From Sthenelais limicola (Eukaryota > Annelida > Polychaeta > Phyllodocida > Sigalionidae): a DNA stretch of 64,000 nt. Shown here piece after piece: positions 30,020 to 40,624 of the stretch (the stretch's first letter is position 1; each line of letters opens with the position of its first letter). The translations under genes and the position numbers were made by a program. The notes under the pieces were generated by a model. The model saw only the letters and a program-made list of their open reading frames with translations. It made no database searches and had not been told where the DNA came from. The stretch lies in assembly GCA_942159475.1 (NCBI GenBank), contig OW804094.1:11808386-11872385 (forward strand), given 5' to 3'.

Positions 30020-30925
30020 TCTGGTACAGAGAGAGAGGGGGAGAATGAAGAGAGAGTTAGAGAAAGAGGAGAAAGAGAGACAGAGAGGAGAGACAGGGGA
30101 AAGAAAGATAGATACAGACAGACAGAGATAGAAAAAGATAGAGAGGGAGAGAGAGGGAGAGAAAGAGGGAGAAAAGAGGAGAGAGGGGGAGTGAGGGGGA
30201 GAGAGGGGGAGAGAGGGGGAGAGAGGGGGAGAGAGGGGGAGAGAGGGGAGAGAGAGGGGGGAGAGAGGGGGAGAGAGGGGGAGAGAGGGGGAGAGAGGGG
30301 GAGAGAGGGGGAGAGAGGGGGAGAGAGGGGAAGAGAGAGAGGAGAGAGAGAGAGTGCGAAAGGGAGGGATATATATAGAGAGAGGGAGAGATAGAGAGAG
30401 AGAGGCCGGAGAGAGATAGAGAAAAGGGAGAGATGGTCAGAGGAGGGACTGAGGAAGGGGGATAAATATATAACTGGAGAGAGCGACAGGGGGAGAGAGG
30501 GATAAAGAGAGGGACAGAGAGGAGGAGAGCTAGATAGAGGGAGAGAGAGGGGAAATGAAAGAGGGGGAGACACCGGAATAGGGAGAGAGATAAATAGAGA
30601 GAAAAGGAGAGTGAGAGAGAAAGGAGACAGTGAGGGAGAGAGAGGGAGGAGGAGAGAGGGGGAGGGAGAGAGGAGACAGTAAGAGAGAGAGGAAGAGAGA
30701 GAGGGAGAGAGGGAAAGAGGAGACAGTAAGAGAGAGAGGAAGAGAGAGAGAGACAGAGAGGGAAAGAGGAGACAGTAAGAGAGAGAGGAAGAGAGAGAGA
30801 GGAAGAGAGAGAGAGGAAGAGAGAGAGGATACGGCGGGGAAGAGAGACATAGGGAGCCAGAGGAGAGAGACACATACAGACAAACAGAGAGAGGGAGAGG
30901 GATGGAATGAGAGACAGACAGACAT
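30020..30925. repeat. 0.9-kb polypurine (GA-rich) tract
   Basis: Almost pure purine on the plus strand, built from GAGAGAGGGG, GGAGAGAGG and GACAGTAAGAGAGAG sub-arrays. Long open frames on both strands are trivial consequences of composition. Mirror-symmetric GA/TC DNA of this length can form triplexes (H-DNA). Confidence 0.9.
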
Positions 30926-30929
30926 TCAA

Positions 30930-31185
30930 AACGTTACAAATCATACCATTTTGTAAAGTTTTTTCAATCTGTGTAAGCGGTTTTGAGCTGCAAGAGTCTC
31001 CTCAGATCTGGTTAAAATTGGTTTCACACAAATAAGTTTCAAACATTATTCAAAACCCGTTCTTTGAATTTTACTCTACTTCGGCAAGAGGCAGTTAAGA
31101 ATGGTTATGTCATTGATTGGACGCCTTCTGCGCTAATGACATTCGTTGCCCTGGGGTAGGCGTCCTAATGGGATTCTAATGTCAT
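30930..31185. other. Non-repetitive DNA
   Basis: No feature recognised. Confidence 0.4.
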
Positions 31186-31187
31186 TT

Positions 31188-31436
31188 TACAGTTTGGAGC
31201 GAGACATTTTCCCTTAGTTTGGAGGGACTCTCTCAACTCAGAGCCTGGACTGGAGAAATGATACTAGGTATATCTGATATGTATATTTTCGGCCTTATTC
31301 AGTCTAGGCTCAGAGCCTCTCAGATCTAATAACAAGAAATTTGGTGTGGACCAAGGAAAGAACGTCATTTTGTCGATTGAAGTGTGGGGCTTTCCCTCAG
31401 TTTGAATGTCTTTTCTCCACTCTGAGCCTAGACTTA
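31188..31436 (-). repeat. Inverted, decayed monomers of the 52-bp minisatellite
   Basis: AGTTTGGAGGGACTCTCTC then AACTCAGAGCC at ~31216, CAGTCTAGGCTCAGAGCC at ~31302, and CTCAGTTTGAATGTC plus ACTCTGAGCCTAGAC at ~31396. They are separated by unrelated sequence, and the first and third are opposite to the main array. Confidence 0.65.
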
Positions 31437-31440
31437 ATAT

Positions 31441-31849
31441 GTCATGTGTTTTAGGAAAATGAGTCATAAGTCGCAAAAATTGGATTTTGTGATATTATCA
31501 TATTTGAAAAGGTGAGACCAAGGGGATTCCAATGAATATAAACATCAAGGGCATCTAATAAGTATTTCTATATTTTAAGTTTAATATTCCTATTTCTAGA
31601 AAAAGAAGTTTTCAATATTTTTGGGTGGACAATTACTATTAAAGCAGCTAAATATACTTTATGGGATGACCCTATAAATGCATGAGAATATTTGATACAC
31701 TGTCTTGCAATTTGGTACATCTATTCATACTACATCAAGCGTTAGTCACACCAAAAATAAGAGCATTTCTACAAAGAGATCCAGGGAATATGTCACTTTG
31801 AAAAATATCAATTTTGCGACTTGTGACTTATTTTCCAAAAACACATCAC
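31441..31849 (-). mobile_element. MITE family B, copy B19 (complete)
   Basis: GTCATGTGTTTTAGG to AAACACATCAC, flanked by ATAT on both sides. Confidence 0.87.
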
Positions 31850-31853
31850 ATAT

Positions 31854-32195
31854 AGATCCCACCCGGAGAGCATGACACACAACTCGCTACGTAGAATAGA
31901 CTCTCTGCTATGGATTTTTTATTTCTTATTTTTTATCCAAGAGCAAGATCTAATGCTTTGCCGAAAGAATTTATGTCAGCACATGAAAGGCGATCTTAGG
32001 AAGTGTCGACTGTCGTTTCTCCGAGGGATTCGCATACTCCCACTGGACTTAAATTTCTCATAAGGAAACTTGGATCTGGCGCTAGCGGCGGCGTATCCGT
32101 AATTGAAACACTATATCTTCTGTGAGTATTGCTTCCTCCAGATGAATGGCTTTATTATGGAAATTAGCATCCACAGGTCATGGGAAGTCAGATAC
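31854..32195. other. Non-repetitive DNA
   Basis: One 63-codon chance frame; nothing recognisable. Confidence 0.4.
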
Positions 32196-32199
32196 CACA

Positions 32200-33335
32200 C
32201 TGTCTAAGCTCAGAGCTTAGAGAGTCCCTCCAAACTGAGGGACATTCTGGGCTAAGAGCTGAGAGAGTCCCTCCAAACTGAGGGACAGTCTGGGCTAAGA
32301 GCTGAGAGAGTCCCTCCAAACTGAGGGACAGTCTGGGCTCAGAGCTGAGAGAGTCCCTCCAAACTGAGGGACAGTCTGGGCTAAGAGCTGAGAGAGTCCC
32401 TCCAAACTGAGGGACATTCTGGGCTAAGAGCTGAGAGAGTCCCTCCAAACTGAGGGACAGTCTGGGCTCAGAGCTGAGAGAGTTCCTCCAAACTGAGGGA
32501 CAGTCTGGGCTCAGAGCTGAGAGAGTCCCTCCAAACTGTGGGACAGTCTCTCCAGTCTAGGCTCAGAGCTGAGGGAGTTCCTCCAAACTGAGGGACAGTC
32601 TCTCCAGTCTAGGCTCAGTGCTGAGAGAGTTCCTCTAAACTGTGGGACAGTATCTCCAGTCTAGGCTCAGAGCTGAGAGAGTCCCTCCAAACTGTGGGAC
32701 AGTATCTCCAGTCTAGGCTCAGAGCTGAGAGAGTCCCTCCAAACTGTGGGACAGTATCTCCAGTCTAGGCTCAGAGCTGAAAGAGTTCCTCCAAACTGAG
32801 GGAAAGCCTCTTCAGTCTAGGCTCAGAGCTGAGAGAGTCCCTTCAAACTGTTGGACAGCCTCTCCAGTCTAGGCTCAGAGCTGAGGGAGTTCCTCCAAAC
32901 TGAGGGACAGTCTCTCCAGTCTAGGCTCAGTGCTGAGAGAGTTCCTCTAAACTGTGGGACAGTATCTCCAGTCTAGGCTCAGAGCTGAGAGAGTCCCTCC
33001 AAACTGTGGGACAGTCTCTCCAGTCTAGGCTCAGAGCTGAGAGAGTCCCTCCAAACTGTGGGACAGTCTCTCCAGTCTAGGCTCAGAGCTGAGAGAGTCC
33101 CTCCAATCTGGGGGACAGTCTTTCTAGTCTAAGCTCAGAGCTTAGAGAGTCCCTCCAAACTGTGGGACAGCCTCTCCAGTCTAGGCTCAGAGCTGAGAGA
33201 GTCCCTCCAAACTGTGGGACAGCCTCTCCAGTCTAGGCTCAGAGCTGAGAGAGTTCCTCCAAACTGTGGGACAATCTCTCCAGTCTAGGCTAGTCGAGAG
33301 AGTTCCTTCAAACTGAGGGAAAGCCTCTCCTGTCC
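32200..33335. repeat. 43-bp then 52-bp minisatellite, about 22 units
   Basis: The first ~330 bp have 43-bp units (CTGGGCTAAGAGCTGAGAGA, GTCCCTCCAAACTGAGGGAC). From ~32545 the units grow to 52 bp by gaining CTCTCCAGTCTA, and GAGGGAC changes to GTGGGAC. Two related unit types are laid end to end, implying a length mutation that then spread. Confidence 0.92.
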
Positions 33336-33414
33336 AGACAGTTATGCCGATCATTTTACTTTACTTTATTTTGGGTGTTTCAGCGGCAGGATCTTGATGA
33401 AATCAGTCCTATAA

Positions 33415-34135
33415 GTCATAATATGTGTAACTCTTGTATAAACATACAACAGCAACAGAATATTGATGAATTCAGTCCTAAATAACAGCAGCAGAATATT
33501 GATGAATTCAGTCCTTTAAGTCATAATATGTGTAACTCTTGTATAAACATAGACAGTTATGCCGATCATTTAACTTTACTTTGTTTTGGGTGTTTCAGCA
33601 GCAGGATCTTGATGAAATCAGTCCTATAAGTCATAATATGTGTAACTCTTGTATAAACATATAACAGTAGCAGAATATTGATAAATCCAGTCCTATAAGT
33701 CATAATATGAGTAACTCTTGTATAAACATATAACAGCAGCAGAATATTGATGAATCCAGTCCTATAATATATAATATGAGTAACTCTTGTATAAACATAT
33801 AACAGCAGCAGAATATTGATTAATCCAGTCCTATAATATATAATATGAGTAACTCTTGTATAAACATATAACAACAGCAGAATATTGATAAATCCAGTCC
33901 TATAAGTCATGATATGAGTAACACTTGTATAAACATATAACAGCAGCAGAATATTGATAAATCCAGTCCTATAATATATAATATGAGTAACTCTTGTATA
34001 AACATATAACTGCAGCAGAATATTGATAACTCCAGTCCTATAAGTCATAATATGAGTAACTCTTGTATAAACATATAACAGCAGCACAATACTGATAAAT
34101 CCAGTCCTATAAGTCATAATATGAGAATGCAGATA
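33415..34135. repeat. 69-bp minisatellite, inverted copy, about 9 units
   Basis: Units AATATGAGTAACTCTTGTAT, AAACATATAACAGCAGCAGA, ATATTGATAAATCCAGTCC are the reverse complement of the 20194-20660 units. AGACAGTTATGCCGATCATT occurs at about 33341 and 33550, so an outer block is also duplicated. Confidence 0.88.
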
Positions 34136-34139
34136 TATA

Positions 34140-34688
34140 CTGCCACCATCCATGTTATGTCACACCACCAACATATGCACTGTGACCACACTGAATGTCC
34201 GTGCCGCGATGCGCGTACGTCACAACGATAGCAGATGCTAAGTTTCATTGGTTACTTTTTTTACTTTGTTTCTCCAGATTTCGAGCATTGTAGTCTTTCC
34301 CAACTCTAGGAGACATATTGAATGGCCTAAGCTTAGTATTGGTGTATAGTATACACTCCAAATCTACGTTATTTTGTCACAATGCCTTCCAAAACAAAAA
34401 TCATAGATGTACGCGCTGCAATTTTTTGTAGCACGGACATCCTCTAAAACCTGCATGTACCTCCCACTACAAATTTATTTAGGAGTTTTCTCTAAGTTGA
34501 AACAGAGCTATGACTATATTATTTTGTAATCAAGGCAATATATTAGGGTTACTAAAGGTGTGTGGGATCATGCATGGTAATGGGTGGTGTAGAAAAGGAG
34601 ATATCTAAGGAAATGTTTCGCCTATTCAAAAAGGATGTATGTGCAGCGCGGCGCAGACATTCAGTGTAGTCACAGTGATATGTCCCAT
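34140..34688. other. Non-repetitive DNA
   Basis: Nothing gene-like. CAGTGTAGTCACAGTG near 34660 is roughly the inverse of CACTGTGACCACACTG near 34178, so the block may be a large weak inverted unit. Confidence 0.4.
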
Positions 34689-34690
34689 CT

Positions 34691-35030
34691 GTGATGTGTT
34701 ACAGCAAAATGAGACACAAGTCGCAAAATTGTGTTATTTTTTAAAGTTTTAAATTTTCATTCTTGGGGTGCTGAACGCTCTCCGTAGCATGAATACATTA
34801 CCAAATTCCAAGACAGTGTATTTGATATATTCATACATTTCCAAGGTCATGTTATAGAGTATATTTAGCCACTTTACTAGTAAATGTACACCAAAATATT
34901 GCAAACGTTTTTTTCAAAATAAAAATATCAAAGTTAAGACATAAAAAAATACTTATTAGATGTTATACAGCTCATTGGAATCGGCTTCAAATATAATATC
35001 TCAAAATCCAATTAAATTATCAAAATCAAA
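34691..35030 (+). mobile_element. MITE family B, copy B20, right end lost
   Basis: GTGATGTGTTACAGC to ATCTCAAAATCC; then abuts B21. Confidence 0.75.
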
Positions 35031-35034
35031 TTAT

Positions 35035-35420
35035 GTGATCCGTTTTAGGAAAATATGGATTTTGAGATATCACCATATTTGATGAGACCAACCCGATTCT
35101 AATGAATGTAAACATTAGGGACATCGAATAAATACTTATATCTTTTTAGTTAGATATTTTTATTTTTTGAAAAAAATCGTTTGCAATATTTCTTGGTGGA
35201 TAATTACCAAAAAGTAGCTAAATATACTCAATGGGATGATCTGAGAAACGCACTGATATATTTAATAAACGGTCTTCAAATTTGGTTGATCTATTCATAC
35301 AACCACAAGGACTAGACACTCCAAAAAATGAAAATATTCCAACAAATATATCTTGTAAGTAAACGCCTTTGAACAACACCAATTTTGCGACTTGTGACTC
35401 ATTTTTCTGAAACACATCAC
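35035..35420 (-). mobile_element. MITE family B, copy B21 (complete, short left arm)
   Basis: GTGATCCGTTTTAGGAAAAT then directly ATGGATTTTGAG, so the GAGTCATAAGTCGC segment is deleted. Ends CTGAAACACATCAC. Flanks TTAT and ATAT. Confidence 0.8.
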
Positions 35421-35591
35421 ATATGCCCCATCCTATTTTATCTTGCTTTATTCTATTGTAAACTATGTGTAAACGATTATTTACTATTTAGATATAGAAG
35501 GGCCCGTCGGAAGAACTTTCTTGGACAGAGACGAGAGTCCTATTTTCATTCATTTATAGACATTATGTACGACAAAATGAAAATAAAGTTT

Positions 35592-35595
<4 letters not shown>

Positions 35596-35649
<54 letters not shown>
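35596..35649. repeat. (TA)n microsatellite
   Basis: About 27 TA repeats ending exactly at the left end of A19. Confidence 0.95.
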
Positions 35650-35651
<2 letters not shown>

Positions 35652-35880
35652 GTCAGATTTTCAGAAAATGTACAATTGGCCTTCACCAATCCTCTCAAAT
35701 AACCCAAATTTCAGACGAAAATAAAGTTCAAAATACAGTTCAACATAACCAAACAGATTGCTAGAATCAATGCAATGCCAAATATACTCGAATTTACCAA
35801 GTATTGACCAAATTTCAGTTTAATTTAACAGAATTTGTGTACAGCTGCCAATTGTACATTTTCTGAAACACATCACACAT
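35650..35880 (-). mobile_element. A/B chimeric MITE (A19)
   Basis: Begins with a family A end (GGGTCAGATTTTCAG) and follows A to CAATTGTACATTTTCTGAAA. It then ends with the family B terminus CACATCAC instead of ATCTGACCC. Confidence 0.82.
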
Positions 35881-36250
35881 ATATATATGCCCCATCCTCG
35901 TTTTAATTGTGGCGATAAATCACACCCACCTCACCCAGGGATATTCCCCTGATGCAGCGTTTGGACATATGCAGCAGCGAGAATACATTCTAATAAATGA
36001 TCGATCGTCCCAGAGACGAGAGTCAATTTGGAGGAAAGCGTATGCGATTAGGGGCTAAAGAAGAGATGTTATCAGCAGCGGCAGTAGGAGGCAACAAATA
36101 CGACTGTGTGTTCTTTTGTAGTACTACTATTCGCAGCAACTTATCCCCCACAAATGGCTAATACGTCAGTTTTAAATAAAAAATGAAAGAAAAACTAACA
36201 AATTATCCTGAGACCGTCGTAGAATCAATTCCTTGGCTTAAAGGTCACGG
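35881..36250. other. Non-repetitive DNA
   Basis: No recognisable feature. Confidence 0.4.
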
Positions 36251-36288
36251 GAGGAATAGGGGACTTGCATGTGCCACTGCGCATGTCT

Positions 36289-36421
36289 GATTTTGATTTG
36301 ATTTTGATTTTAAATTATGTTTATTCAGGACAATAAAAATACATTTCAGCGACAAGCGTTGATATTCTCAGAAGTTACCTGATTGCGTGAGGCAAACGCG
36401 TTAAGTTATTCAGTTAAAAAG
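36289..36421 (-). mobile_element. Probable antisense LINE 3' end in C9
   Basis: Begins with (GATTTT)n-like repeats then TTATGTTTATTCAGGAC. It interrupts C between CATGTCTG and TTACATTGCA. A microsatellite-tailed, 5'-truncated LINE end is the simplest reading; the duplication is not clear. Confidence 0.5.
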
Positions 36422-36429
36422 TTACATTG

Positions 36430-36850
36430 CACGCTGGGATACACAATAGGGGACTTGCATGTGCCACTGCGCATGTCTGTTATAGTGCACGCTGGGATAC
36501 ACAATAGGGGATTTGCATGTGACACTGCGCATGTCTGTTACAGTGCATGCTGGGAAACACAATGGGGGATTTGCATGTGCGACTGCGCATGACTGTTACA
36601 GTGCATGCTGGGATACACAATAGGGGATTTGCATGTGCCACTGCGCATGACTGTTACAGTGCATGCTGGGATACACAATAGGGGATTTGCATGTGCCACT
36701 GCGCATGTCTGTTACATTGCACGCTGGGATACACAATAGGGGACTTGCATGTGCCACTGCGCATGTCTGTTACAGTGCATGCTGGGATACACAATAGGGG
36801 ATTTGCATGTGCCACTGCGCATGACTGTTACAGTGAATGCTGTGATACAT
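36430..36850. repeat. 58-bp array made from the C left end, about 7 units
   Basis: Each unit is ACACAATAGGGGATTTGCAT, GTGCCACTGCGCATG, TCTGTTACAGTGCATGCTGG. Every unit therefore repeats the terminal 50 bp of family C plus ACAC. Confidence 0.92.
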
Positions 36851-36982
36851 TCAGTTAGAAATGACATACATGAGTTGTACAATATTTGTATAAAGAATAT
36901 GTATGAAGACCGGGACCGAGAACATTGAATGTTTTCCACAGATCTTACAAAATGGCGGCTATGCCAAGTCCCCTATTATCGC

Positions 36983-37074
36983 CACCATGGCCTCTCATGA
37001 AGAAGAGCAATAAGAAATAATCGAATCGTCTCGTTTCAAGCTTGAGCCTGAATGGTAAGCCCGTCATCAGGTCC
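36983..37074 (-). mobile_element. 92-bp Penelope-like insert with hammerhead core
   Basis: Flanked by GTCCCCTATTATCGC at 36968-36982 and 37075-37089 (15 bp, exact); the first copy overlaps the right end of C9. On the minus strand it reads CTGATGA, then GGGCTT...AAGCTT (stem II, with two G-U pairs), then GAAAC. The cleavage-side GUC is not adjacent (GAAACGAGAC), so activity is uncertain. Confidence 0.6.
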
Positions 37075-37138
37075 GTCCCCTATTATCGCTCATCGCAGTG
37101 ATCCTCTTTTCTGTGTGCAACTGCTATTCATAGCCATC

Positions 37139-37373
37139 GGGTCAGATTTTCAGAAAATGTACAATTCACCTTCACCAATCCTCTCAAATAACTCACATTT
37201 AAAACAAAAATGAGCTTCAAAATGCAGTTTAACATGGCAAAACAGATAATATAAATCAACGCGATACCAAATATACTCAGATATATCCGGTATTCATCAT
37301 TTTTTAGCCAAATTTAGACAGATATACTAAATGTGTAGAGCTGCCGATTGTACATTTTCTGAAAATCTGACCC
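37139..37373 (-). mobile_element. MITE family A, copy A20 (complete)
   Basis: GGGTCAG to CTGACCC; flanks CATC and TATT do not match. Confidence 0.8.
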
Positions 37374-37526
37374 TATTGATGAAAGTAAGACATGGGCATA
37401 CACAGGGATTATTGCTTCTCTATGTAATCGTGCAATTTGCTACATTTAATCCCAGCTATATATTTAAGGCTCTCCGCAATAATGTATGGTGGATAGGACC
37501 TTTATAAGTCCATGAATGATACATGT

Positions 37527-37761
37527 GGGTGGGATTTTCAGAAAATGTACAATTCAACTTCGCCAGTCTTCTCAAATAACCCAAATTTTAGACGAAAATC
37601 AGGTGTAAAATATAGTTCAACCTAACCAGACAGATTGCTAGAATCAATGCAATGCCTAATATACTCGAATTTACCTAGTATTGACCAAAGTTCAGCCTTA
37701 TTTAGCAGAATTGACTAAATGTGTACAGCTGCCAATTGTACATTTTCTGAAAATCTGACCC
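37527..37761 (-). mobile_element. MITE family A, copy A21 (complete)
   Basis: GGGTGGGATTTTCAG to CTGACCC. The outer flank ATACAT is present on both sides if the element is read as GTGGGT...ACCCAC. Confidence 0.82.
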
Positions 37762-37771
37762 ACATACATGT

Positions 37772-37854
37772 GTGATGTGTTACAGACAAATGTATCATAT
37801 CTAGCAAGATTGATGTTTCTTAATGTGTTTTATTCACAAGATCTCTTTGTATAA
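37772..37854 (+). mobile_element. MITE family B left fragment (B22)
   Basis: GTGATGTGTTACAGAC to AAGATCTCTTTGTATAA, cut by A22. Confidence 0.65.
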
Positions 37855-38151
37855 GGGTAAGATTTTCCGAAAATGAACAATTGGCAGCGTTACACGTTTA
37901 GGAACTTCAGCTCAATTAGGCTGAGAAATGATAAATACCAGGTATATTTGAGTATATTTGGTACCGCATTGATTCAGAGTATCACTTCTGTTATGTTAAA
38001 CTGCATTTTGAAGCTGATTTTTGTCTTAAATGTGGGTTATTTGAGAGGATTGGTGAAGGCAAATTGTACATTTTCTGAAAATCTGTCTTAAATGTGGGTT
38101 ATTTGAATGGATTGGTTAAGGCGAATTGTACATTTACAGAAAATCTGACCC
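37855..38151 (+). mobile_element. MITE family A, copy A22, with duplicated right arm
   Basis: GGGTAAGATTTTCCG to CTGACCC. The right ~65 bp (TCTTAAATGTGGGTTATTTG ... TACATTTTCTGAAAATCTG) occurs twice in tandem; only the outer copy ends in GACCC. Confidence 0.8.
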
Positions 38152-38159
38152 ATATATCA

Positions 38160-38278
38160 AATTAAAGCTCATTTCATGCACTTTAATATAGCTAGTATTT
38201 ATCATTTTTCAGTCGAATTTAGCAGAATTTACTAAATGTGTAGAGCTGGTGATTGTACATTTTTTAAAGATTTGACCC
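38160..38278 (-). mobile_element. MITE family A right-part fragment (A23)
   Basis: TTTATCATTTTTCAGTCG to GATTTGACCC; left half absent. Confidence 0.65.
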
Positions 38279-38281
38279 ATA

Positions 38282-38652
38282 ATACCATTTACGTCGGGAA
38301 AGGGTGGCCAGAGGGTCCCTGAATGAAGAATAAGCAAATATAGATCTAGATACTGTACAAATAGTCTACATTCATCGTTTTATCATGTTTTTAGTGATAT
38401 ACATTTTTGGGTCATAGCATTTCGGCCGTGAGCTTAGTAAAACCGGAATGGTTGTCAGGACTACCACACATAACTCACTAGTGAAATACGCACGTTGTGT
38501 TCAGAGCAATTCGTGTATAATAAATACATTTAAACACATAATAAAAGCCAACTATGTGCTACAATAGGTCTACGTTCAACCACTTCACTTTATTCAATTC
38601 AACTCAAAATATTATTTACTTGTATATAAGGGTGTTACACAAATAGAAGCCA
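38282..38652. other. Non-repetitive DNA
   Basis: Short (TTCAA)-like words near 38590-38610 may be a LINE tail remnant; otherwise nothing. Confidence 0.4.
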
Positions 38653-38657
38653 TACAT

Positions 38658-38891
38658 GGGTCAGATTTCCAGGAAATATACAATTGGCAGCTCTACACAT
38701 TTAGAAATTATGCTAAATTAATCTGAAAAATGATGAATACTGCCTATATCTGAGTATATTTTGTATCGCATTGATTTAAAATATCAGTTCTGTTATGTTT
38801 AACTACATTTTGAAGCTCATTTCTGTCTTAGATGTGGGTTATTTGAGACGATTGGGGAAGGTGAATTGTACATTTTCTAATGATCTGACCC
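38658..38891 (+). mobile_element. MITE family A, copy A24 (complete)
   Basis: GGGTCAGATTTCCAG to CTGACCC, flanked by ACAT on both sides. Confidence 0.87.
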
Positions 38892-39031
38892 ACATCTGAA
38901 TATAAATCCAGGTCTTCCAGTATGTTCCTTAACTACAGGGAGTGGGTCTGAATTAAAACTAATCGTAGGTTAATTATAGAGTCTGGGAAATAATTCTTTG
39001 GCTATTGTTCTATTAAGGTCTATGACTATAA

Positions 39032-39281
39032 GGGTCAGATTTTCAGAAAATGTAGAATTTGTCTTCAGTAATCCATTCAAATCACACAGAATTAAGACAA
39101 TAATGATGTTTAAAATTTCAGTTTAACACCACCAAACACATCCTTTAAAGCAACTCAATACCAAATATATATATATATATATACTCAGATAGACCTAGTT
39201 TTGATCATTTTTCAGTCTTATTTAGCAGAATTTACTAAATGTGTAGATCTGACAATTGTACATTTTCTGAAAATCTGACCC
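39032..39281 (-). mobile_element. MITE family A, copy A25 (complete)
   Basis: GGGTCAG to CTGACCC, flanked by ATAA at 39028-39031 and 39282-39285. A short (TA)n expansion lies at 39166-39181. Confidence 0.87.
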
Positions 39282-39344
39282 ATAAAGATTGGATACAAGA
39301 GAGTACAAGTAAGTTGTACCAGTTATTAAAGCAAGCAACTGGTG

Positions 39345-39413
39345 CCTCCCCCCCTCCCCCCTTCCCCCACTCCCCCCCTTCACCGCCCCCCTTCCCCTCC
39401 TCCCCCTCCCCCT
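39345..39413 (-). repeat. C-rich tract, potential G-quadruplex on the minus strand
   Basis: At least eight runs of four or more C within 70 bp, separated by T, TT or A. The minus strand satisfies the G3+N1-7 pattern several times over. Confidence 0.75.
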
Positions 39414-39684
39414 AGTCGTTAATTCCATGTGCACTGGATGCGAATAGTAAACGATATCGAATATGTATACATTGGAGTGTAAGCCGCACACTAAGTGTGG
39501 ATTGATGGATGGATGGCTAGTCGCAGACACCGGCCAGCAGAGAAGCCATGAAAAACTCTTCTGGTCGCTCGGGGTATGCAGATAAAGCAGCGGCGCAGAT
39601 GGTCTAAATATAGCCATCACATTACACAGAATAGATTGTACAGCCGCCATACGCTGCCTCCCACTACTGGTACCACCTATACAT

Positions 39685-40610
39685 GTCTACTGTCTCTAGT
39701 GTGTCTCTAGTGTGTCTCTAGTGTGTCTCTAGTTTGTCTCTAGTGTGTCTCTAGTGTGTCTCTAGTGTCTCTCTAGTGTGTCTCTAGTGTGTCTCTAGTG
39801 TGTATTTAGTGTGTCTCTAGTGTGTCTCTAGTTTGTCTCTTGTCTGACTCTAGTGTGTCTCTAGTTTGTCTCTAGTTTGTCTCTAGTGTGTCTTAGTGTG
39901 TCTCTAGTGTGTCTCTAGTGTCTCTAGTTTGTCCTAGTGTGTCTCTAGTGTGTCTCTAGTGAGTCTCTAGTGTGTCTCTAGTGTGTCTCTAGTGTCTCTA
40001 GTGAGTCTCTAGTGTGTCTCTAGTGTGTCTCTAGTGTCTCTAGTGTCTCTAGTGTGTCTCTAGTTTGTCTCTAGTGTGTCTCTAGTTTGTCTCTAGTGTG
40101 TCTCTAGTGTGTCTCTAGTGTGTCTCTAGTGTGTCTCTAGTGTGTCTCTAGTGTGTCTCTAGTGTGTCTCTAGCGTGTCTCTAGTGTGTCTCTAGTGTGT
40201 CTCTAGTGTGTCTCTAGTGTGTCTCTAGTGTGTCTCTAGTGTGTCTCTAGTGTGTCTCTAGTGTGTCTCTAGTGTGTCTCTAGTGTGTCTCTAGTGTTTC
40301 TCTAGTGTGTCTCTAGTGTGTCTCTAGTGTGTCTTTAGTGTTTCTCCAGTGTTTCTCTAGTGTTTCTCTAGTGTGTCTCTAGTGTGTCTCTAGTGTGTCT
40401 CTAGTGTGTCTCTAGCCTGTCTCTAGCCTGTCTCTAGTCTGTCTCTAGCCTGTCTCTAGTGTGTCTCTAGTCTGTCTCTAGCATGTCTCTAGCCTGTCTC
40501 TAGCCTGTCTCTAGCCTGTCTCTAGCCTGTCTCTAGCCTGTCTCTAGCCTGTCTCTAGCCTGTCTCTAGCCTGTCTCTAGCCTTTAGTCTATCTCTAGTC
40601 TCTTTCTAGT
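39685..40610. repeat. 11-bp minisatellite, block 1
   Basis: Unit TGTCTCTAGTG with TTTGTCTCTAG and CCTGTCTCTAG variants, about 85 copies. GTG units dominate to ~40410, then CCT units take over. Confidence 0.93.
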
Positions 40611-40624
40611 TTGTATAACCTATG

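Larger units (their letters stand above)
36255..36978 (+). mobile_element. MITE family C, copy C9, with amplified left end
   Basis: Left end GGAAT-AGGGGACTTGCATG, right end GGCTATGCCAAGTCCCCT-ATTATC, consistent with an AATT target. Two things lengthen it: an AT-rich insert at ~36289-36421 and the 58-bp array. Confidence 0.8.

Noticed and set aside
29947..30944. Ser/Leu/Pro-rich proteins of ~300 residues on the minus strand
   Set aside because: Pure consequence of the polypyrimidine strand; overlapping frames are all open.
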